Shown here one piece after another: positions 22,842-27,022 of a stretch of DNA of 27,022 nt. The position numbers and the translations under genes are program-made. The notes under the pieces are model-generated. The model did no database searches and had not been told where the DNA came from. It saw only the letters and a program-made list of their open reading frames with translations. The stretch is from Burkholderiales bacterium (lineage in GTDB: Bacteria; Pseudomonadota; Gammaproteobacteria; Burkholderiales; Burkholderiaceae), in assembly GCA_947372535.1 (NCBI GenBank), contig CANBUA010000024.1, positions 1 through 27,022 of the forward strand, in the 5' to 3' direction. Position 1 is the stretch's first letter. The number at the start of each line of letters is the position of its first letter.

Positions 22842-23993
22842 TCAATCTTCCTGAGGCAGTTCATGGATCACCATGCCCACATGGGCAGGTTGCGGCAAGA
22901 GCCAGCTCTTGTGGCGCAAGGCCTGCTGTGCATCGTGCGCGCCCTTGTGCCATCGCGCGTCAAGGCTGGATCGCGCAAAGTCGACGTCTTTGTTGTGGTC
23001 GTCGGTGGGCAGCGCCTTCATGACCAGCCGGACGATGTTGATCGTGCTGCGGCAACCCAAACGGGCCAGACGCTGAACCTCCGCATCCTGGCGATCCTTG
23101 TCCGGCAGGCGAGAGGCCAGGATGTTGATCGCCCTGCGCATGTTCTGCATGTCGCGGTGGTCTTCGAGGTGCTCGCGGGTGCGGCTGGCGTACTGGATGT
23201 CCTTCTGGCGGGCCATGGCCGCGCTGATGGATCGGGGCTCTTCCTCGGTCGGGTCCCAGAGGTCGACCATGAAGCACAAGGTGTCGCGGCGCTCGGCGTC
23301 GTCCAGCACGATGTCGGCCGGGGTGTTGGAGTAGATGCCACCATCCCAGTAGGCCTTGCCATCGATCACCACCGGCGGAAAGCCCGGCGGCAGGGCGCCG
23401 CTGGCCATGATGTGCCGGGGCGTCAGCCGCACTTTGGCGCTGTCGAACACCACCAGCTCGCCGGTGCCCACTTCCACGGCACACACCGTGCACCGCACGT
23501 GTCCGGCGTTGAGGTAATCAAAGTCGACCAGGCGCTCCAGCGTGTCATGCAAGGGCGAGGTGTCGTAAAAGCTGGCCTCGGGGGTCGGCACCTGCTGCGC
23601 GATGTCGGGCGACACGCCCTGGCGGGGCACAAAGAAGCCGGGGATGCCTCGCGTGAGGGTGTCGAGGTAGCCGCCCGCCTTGAGCCAAGGCGCCAACCAG
23701 GCGGACCAGGGTGCCAATGGGGCGCCCATCGCCACGTCATCTCGGCCCACCTGTTGCCAGAATTCCTGCAGCCTGGCCAGTCTGCGCTCGGGTGGGTTGC
23801 CTGCAATCAGGGCGCTGTTGATGGCGCCAATGGAGGTGCCGACCACCCAATCCGGATGGAAGCCGCGTTCGGCCAGAACCTCATAGACCCCGCCCTGGTA
23901 GGCGCCCAAGGCCCCGCCCCCTTGCAGGACCAGGACGGTTTGCGCTGGCCGGTCTGGGACGGGCTTCTTGCGGGTGGCTGGGGGCATGGCCAT
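22842..23993 (-). CDS. Patatin-like phospholipase with DUF3734 C-terminus
   Basis: A 383-residue patatin-family hydrolase. Oxyanion-hole motif QGGGALGAYQGG (residues 24-35), nucleophile Ser54 in GTSIG, catalytic Asp217 in YWDGGIYSNTP: the complete Ser-Asp dyad. The C-terminal third, with RQKDIQYASRTREHLED, corresponds to the DUF3734 extension common in proteobacterial patatins. There is no signal peptide, so it acts in the cytoplasm or on the inner face of the membrane. ATG 23993 is preferred to the TTG at 24035, although no strong ribosome site is seen. It is the first gene of the operon with acetoacetate decarboxylase and 3-hydroxybutyrate dehydrogenase, suggesting a link to storage lipid or polyhydroxybutyrate turnover. 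Known activity of the family is acyl-ester hydrolysis; the true substrate is unknown. Confidence 0.93.
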   Translation of the reverse strand: MAMPPATRKKPVPDRPAQTVLVLQGGGALGAYQGGVYEVLAERGFHPDWVVGTSIGAINSALIAGNPPERRLARLQEFWQQVGRDDVAMGAPLAPWSAWLAPWLKAGGYLDTLTRGIPGFFVPRQGVSPDIAQQVPTPEASFYDTSPLHDTLERLVDFDYLNAGHVRCTVCAVEVGTGELVVFDSAKVRLTPRHIMASGALPPGFPPVVIDGKAYWDGGIYSNTPADIVLDDAERRDTLCFMVDLWDPTEEEPRSISAAMARQKDIQYASRTREHLEDHRDMQNMRRAINILASRLPDKDRQDAEVQRLARLGCRSTINIVRLVMKALPTDDHNKDVDFARSSLDARWHKGAHDAQQALRHKSWLLPQPAHVGMVIHELPQED

Positions 23994-24065
23994 GTCGAGT
24001 CGTTGAGCGGCACAGTAGCGTACCCTCAAGCGCAAGGCCCTGATGCCAGGCTCACGTGCACACGC

Positions 24066-24093
24066 CAGCGTTCACGCATCTTTACGGACGCTG
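24066..24093. promoter_or_regulatory. Inverted repeat between divergent patatin and phosphatase genes
   Basis: CAGCGT (24066-24071) and ACGCTG (24088-24093) form an inverted repeat with a 16-base spacer in the 161-bp divergent gap. It is a possible shared operator. No match to a Pho box and no clear -35/-10 pair is seen in the gap. Confidence 0.28.
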
Positions 24094-24154
24094 AAACATG
24101 CATGTCACGGCGGACATCAAACATGGGGAATCCACACACCCGAAAAGCCCCCAC

Positions 24155-25858
24155 ATGAAAAAGACCATCCTGGCCCTCGCCGCGATCAGCTGCCTGATCG
24201 CCGCCGCCACATTGCCCGTTCATGCCGCGGAGCGCACCCGTGCGCAGAGCGTGGTGTTGATCTCGGTGGATGGCTTGCACCAGCAGGACCTGGACTGGTT
24301 TGTGGCCACCCACCCCGGCTCGACCCTGGCTCGGCTGAATGCCGGCGGCATGCGCTTCAAGCAGGCCAGCACCCCTTTCCCTTCTGATTCCTTTCCGGGC
24401 ATGGTCGGCATGGCCACAGGCGGCACGCCCCGCACCACCGGCGTCTACTACGACGATGCCTACAGCCGGACCCTGCTGCCCTTCGGGACGACCGACTGCG
24501 TCCACACCGCAGCGGGCGCCGAGGTGCAGTACGCAGAAAACGTCGACAAGAACCTGGATCGCCTCGATGCCGGCCAGAACATCCCCGGCCTTTACGACAA
24601 CTTCGATCTGATCAGCCAGCTCAGCGGCCATCCGGCCAATGACCTGATCGATCCCGCCCAACTCCCTGTGGATCCCGTCAGCTGCCTGCCGGTGTTCCCG
24701 CACAGCTATGTGAAGGTCAACACCGTCTTCGAGGTGCTGCATGCCAAGGGCCTGCACACCGCCTGGTCGGACAAGCACGCCGCCTACGACATCCTCAACG
24801 GGCCATCGGGCAAAGGCATCGACGACCTGTTCACCCCCGAGATCAACAGCTCGGTCAACGATCCCGCCTTGTCCTCCGGTGCGGGTGACGACTTCACCAA
24901 GAACAACCTGGCCACCCAGCGCTACGACGCCCTCAAGGTCAAGGCCGTCATCCAGTGGAGCCTGGGGCATGACCACGCAGGCAAGGGCCAGCCCGGCGTG
25001 CCTGCGCTGTACGGCATGAACTTCCAATCGGTGTCGACGGCCCAGAAGCTCAACCTGTCGTCTTATCTGGACAAAGCCAGCGCGACGGTGGTGGCCGGCG
25101 GCTTGGGTGGCTATGTGGCCGACGCCCACGGCCAGCCGGTGCCGGGGCCGGTGCTGAAGGGTGCGCTGGAGTTCGTGGATGCCCAACTGGGGCAGATCGT
25201 CCATGCCGTCGACTTCAACAAGACGGTGCTCGTGGTGACCGCCAAGCACGGCCAGTCTCCGCGGTTGCGCTCCGACCTCACGATCATCAACGACGGCGAC
25301 ATGATCGATGCGCTCAATGCCGCCTGGGCCGCCAGGTCCGGCGCCGGCACGCCGCTGGTGGCCCACGCCATGGACGACGATGGCATCCTGCTGTGGCTGA
25401 ACGACCGCTCCGAAGCCGCCACGCGCTTCACCGGCCAGTTCCTGCTGGGCTATGCGGGCATGGGCATCGGCTCGGATGCCTCCGGCAACAAGGTCAGCAA
25501 GCCGTTCACGGCCGCAGGCCTCAAGTCTGTGCTGGTGGGTGAGCAGGCGGCGCACTTCATGGGCGTGCGCCATGGCGACGATCGGGTGCCCGATGTGATC
25601 GGCTTGTCCCAAACGGGCATGGTCTACGGGGGCAGCAAGCTGTCGAAGGTCGCCGAACACGGCGGCCATGACGAGCAGGATCGCCATGTGGGCCTGATCG
25701 TCTACGGCAAGGGCGTGGCTGCAGAAGAAGTCCGCCAAGCGGTGGACACCCAGCAGGTGGCCCCCACGATCCTCGACATCCTGGGCCTCTCGCCAGAGGC
25801 CCTGCAAGCCGTTCGCCTGGAAGGGACAACGTCGCTGCTGCATCGCCACCGCGACTGA
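24155..25858 (+). CDS. Exported alkaline-phosphatase-superfamily (phosphodiesterase/NPP-like) hydrolase
   Basis: A 567-residue periplasmic or secreted hydrolase with a signal peptide (MKKTILALAA..., cleavage near VHA-AE). Metal ligand Asp39 sits in VVLISVDGLH, and the nucleophile is probably Ser79 in FPSDSFPGMVGMATGG, aligned with the Thr of nucleotide pyrophosphatases. Late in the protein VVTAKHGQSP takes the place of the usual DHG metal motif, and HDEQDRHVGLIVYG gives another His/Asp site. The lack of a C/S-x-P-x-R motif rules out a sulfatase. The start used is ATG 24155, which places the signal peptide at the N-terminus; ATG 24098 would add 19 residues before it. It likely cleaves phosphate mono- or diesters; the substrate is unknown. 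A hairpin follows the stop, so the next gene may be separately expressed. Confidence 0.88.
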   Translation: MKKTILALAAISCLIAAATLPVHAAERTRAQSVVLISVDGLHQQDLDWFVATHPGSTLARLNAGGMRFKQASTPFPSDSFPGMVGMATGGTPRTTGVYYDDAYSRTLLPFGTTDCVHTAAGAEVQYAENVDKNLDRLDAGQNIPGLYDNFDLISQLSGHPANDLIDPAQLPVDPVSCLPVFPHSYVKVNTVFEVLHAKGLHTAWSDKHAAYDILNGPSGKGIDDLFTPEINSSVNDPALSSGAGDDFTKNNLATQRYDALKVKAVIQWSLGHDHAGKGQPGVPALYGMNFQSVSTAQKLNLSSYLDKASATVVAGGLGGYVADAHGQPVPGPVLKGALEFVDAQLGQIVHAVDFNKTVLVVTAKHGQSPRLRSDLTIINDGDMIDALNAAWAARSGAGTPLVAHAMDDDGILLWLNDRSEAATRFTGQFLLGYAGMGIGSDASGNKVSKPFTAAGLKSVLVGEQAAHFMGVRHGDDRVPDVIGLSQTGMVYGGSKLSKVAEHGGHDEQDRHVGLIVYGKGVAAEEVRQAVDTQQVAPTILDILGLSPEALQAVRLEGTTSLLHRHRD

Positions 25859-25860
25859 AC

Positions 25861-25892
25861 TTTGGCGGGCCGGCGCATGTTGGCCCACCAAA
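25861..25892 (+). terminator. Strong hairpin after the phosphatase gene
   Basis: TTTGGCGGGCC (25861-25871) pairs with GGCCCACCAAA (25882-25892) over 10 of 11 positions with a 10-base loop, beginning 2 bp after the stop. No U-tract, so termination may be partial. It lies 48 bp before the next gene. Confidence 0.5.
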
Positions 25893-25940
25893 TGCGGCTA
25901 CGCTCCGGGGCTGGACGTCTCTCCCCCAACAGGTTCAGCC

Positions 25941-26999
25941 ATGCCCCCCCTTCGATCGACACGCAATCATGCCCGCACACTGGCGCTCGCGCTGGTGGCT
26001 GCGGCACTGGTGGGCACCGGGGCCAGGGCCCAGGCCCCCGCTCGCCAACCCGAGGTCTGGGTCAATTCCATTGGCATGAGCTTTGTGCGCATCCCCGCCG
26101 GCCAGTTCGGCATGGGCATCAAGGAACCGCTGGAGCAACTGGCCCGCAGCTACCCCGATTACACGGCCAAGCGCCTGCTGGACCTGGACGACGAACGCCC
26201 CCAGCACCGCGTGCGCATCTCGCAGGATTTCTACCTGGGCCAGAACCTGGTGACGGTGGGCGATTTCGCCCGCTTCGTCCAGGAATCGGGCTATGTGCCC
26301 GAGTCGATCCGCGATGGCACGGGCGGCTATGGCTACAACCCGGATTACGACCCCAGCAAGACCGAGCGCCACGACGCCTTCGAAGGCCGCAACCCCAAGT
26401 ACAGCTGGCAAAACCCGGGCTTCAAGCAGGACGACCGCCACCCGGTGCTCAATGTCAGCTGGAACGATGCACAGGCCATGGCCGCCTGGCTCAGCACCAA
26501 GGAGCATGCGCACTACCGCCTGCCCACCGAGGCCGAATGGGAGTACGCCTGCCGCGCTGGCCACGACACCCGCTACCCCAACGGCAACGACCCGCATGCC
26601 TTGCCCCAGGTGGCCAACACCTTTGATGCCGATGCGGCGTCCAACTGGCCGCGCTTTGCCGATTCCGCGCTGCCCGAGCACGACGGCTTTGCATTCACCT
26701 CGCCCGTGGGCAGCTTTGCACCCAACGGTTTTGGTCTGTACGACATGGTGGGCAACGCCTGGGAATGGACGGCCGACTGGTATGGCGAGGACTACTACGC
26801 CCACTCGCCCCAGCGCGATCCGCAGGGCCCGACCGAAGGCAACGTGAAGGTGCGCCGCGGCGGCTCCTGGCACACCTGGGCGCTGTACGCCCGCTGCACC
26901 TACCGCAACTGGAACACCACCACCACGCGCTACACGCTGGTGGGGATGCGCTTGCTCAGAGAGATCGCGCCAATGGCGGCGGCGCGCCGCGCGCCTTGA
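25941..26999 (+). CDS. Exported SUMF1/FGE-fold protein lacking the catalytic cysteines
   Basis: A 352-residue protein with a long signal peptide (basic N-terminus, ALALVAAALVGTG, cleavage near ARA-QA). The mature part is a full SUMF1 (formylglycine-generating-enzyme sulfatase) domain: GMSFVRIPAGQFGMG, EPQHRV-type block DERPQHRVRIS, HPVLNVSWNDAQAMAAWLS, LPTEAEWEYACRAG, GLYDMVGNAWEWTADWYG and the final RRGGSWHTWALYARCTYRNW. In true formylglycine-generating enzymes RGGS is followed by two Cys at fixed spacing; here Thr and Ala occupy those positions, so it should not activate sulfatases. Related proteins act as ergothioneine-pathway-like oxygenases, lectin-like or structural modules. The upstream phosphatase is not a sulfatase, agreeing with this. 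Fold is certain; function is unknown. Confidence 0.87.
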   Translation: MPPLRSTRNHARTLALALVAAALVGTGARAQAPARQPEVWVNSIGMSFVRIPAGQFGMGIKEPLEQLARSYPDYTAKRLLDLDDERPQHRVRISQDFYLGQNLVTVGDFARFVQESGYVPESIRDGTGGYGYNPDYDPSKTERHDAFEGRNPKYSWQNPGFKQDDRHPVLNVSWNDAQAMAAWLSTKEHAHYRLPTEAEWEYACRAGHDTRYPNGNDPHALPQVANTFDADAASNWPRFADSALPEHDGFAFTSPVGSFAPNGFGLYDMVGNAWEWTADWYGEDYYAHSPQRDPQGPTEGNVKVRRGGSWHTWALYARCTYRNWNTTTTRYTLVGMRLLREIAPMAAARRAP

Positions 27000-27022
27000 C
27001 CTTGGCCACCTTCTTCGGATTG
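26956..27022 (-). CDS. Possible C-terminal end of a convergent gene (partial)
   Basis: On the - strand a frame stays open from the window edge to a TGA at 26956-26958 and reads NPKKVAKVKARGAPPPLARSL, a Lys/Ala/Pro-rich tail like those ending many basic proteins. It would overlap the SUMF1-fold gene tail-to-tail by about 44 bp. Only 22 residues are visible, so this may be chance. Confidence 0.2.
   Translation of the reverse strand, partial: NPKKVAKVKARGAPPPLARSL

Noticed and set aside
24155..26999. A sulfatase with its formylglycine-generating activator
   Set aside because: The hydrolase lacks the C/S-x-P-x-R motif and the SUMF1-fold protein lacks both catalytic cysteines.

Overview
The window is GC-rich, densely packed bacterial chromosome. 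Its protein families (a PEP-CTERM protein, a 3-hydroxybutyrate dehydrogenase/acetoacetate decarboxylase/patatin operon of the kind found in polyhydroxybutyrate-storing bacteria, an arabinose-binding-domain AraC regulator, many two-component proteins) fit a betaproteobacterium of the order Burkholderiales, probably a free-living aquatic or soil member near Aquabacterium/Leptothrix/Ideonella. The genus is inference. I see no rRNA, complete tRNA, insertion sequence, phage gene or CRISPR array, and no gap between genes longer than about 230 bases.

Layout. (1) 25-3390, + strand: a PhyH-family non-heme iron oxygenase, a membrane-anchored SMP-30/strictosidine-synthase-like beta-propeller and an AraC-type regulator. 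(2) 3570-9364, +: a complete RND efflux operon (outer-membrane lipoprotein, lipoprotein adaptor, HAE1-type pump), preceded by a tandem 10-bp repeat. (3) 9443-12600, +: a strong sigma-28 (FliA) promoter match, then an outer-membrane barrel protein, a small PstS-like periplasmic protein and a methyl-accepting chemotaxis protein. Hairpins follow, then an EF-hand protein (12832-13386). (4) 13381-18002, - strand: a sensor kinase and response regulator, then a tight four-gene operon made of an Ala/Val/His-rich helical protein, a small lipoprotein, a stand-alone FlgH (flagellar L-ring) homologue and a regulator whose receiver domain has lost its phosphorylation residues. (5) 18203-19964, +: a second, canonical response regulator/kinase pair; its kinase is a paralogue of the one in region 4 and the two systems share one divergent intergenic region. 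(6) 20029-24000, -: a PEP-CTERM protein, then (in transcription order) patatin, acetoacetate decarboxylase and 3-hydroxybutyrate dehydrogenase. (7) 24155-26999, +: an exported alkaline-phosphatase-superfamily hydrolase and an exported SUMF1-fold protein lacking the formylglycine-generating cysteines.

The most unusual part is 9.4-20.0 kb. It combines a FliA-type promoter driving a chemoreceptor operon with an orphan FlgH, three OmpR-type regulators in graded states of receiver integrity (intact, Lys-to-Arg, fully degenerate) and two paralogous kinases. A plausible but unproven reading is an envelope-sensing circuit controlling an outer-membrane structure that uses an L-ring-type protein outside the flagellum.
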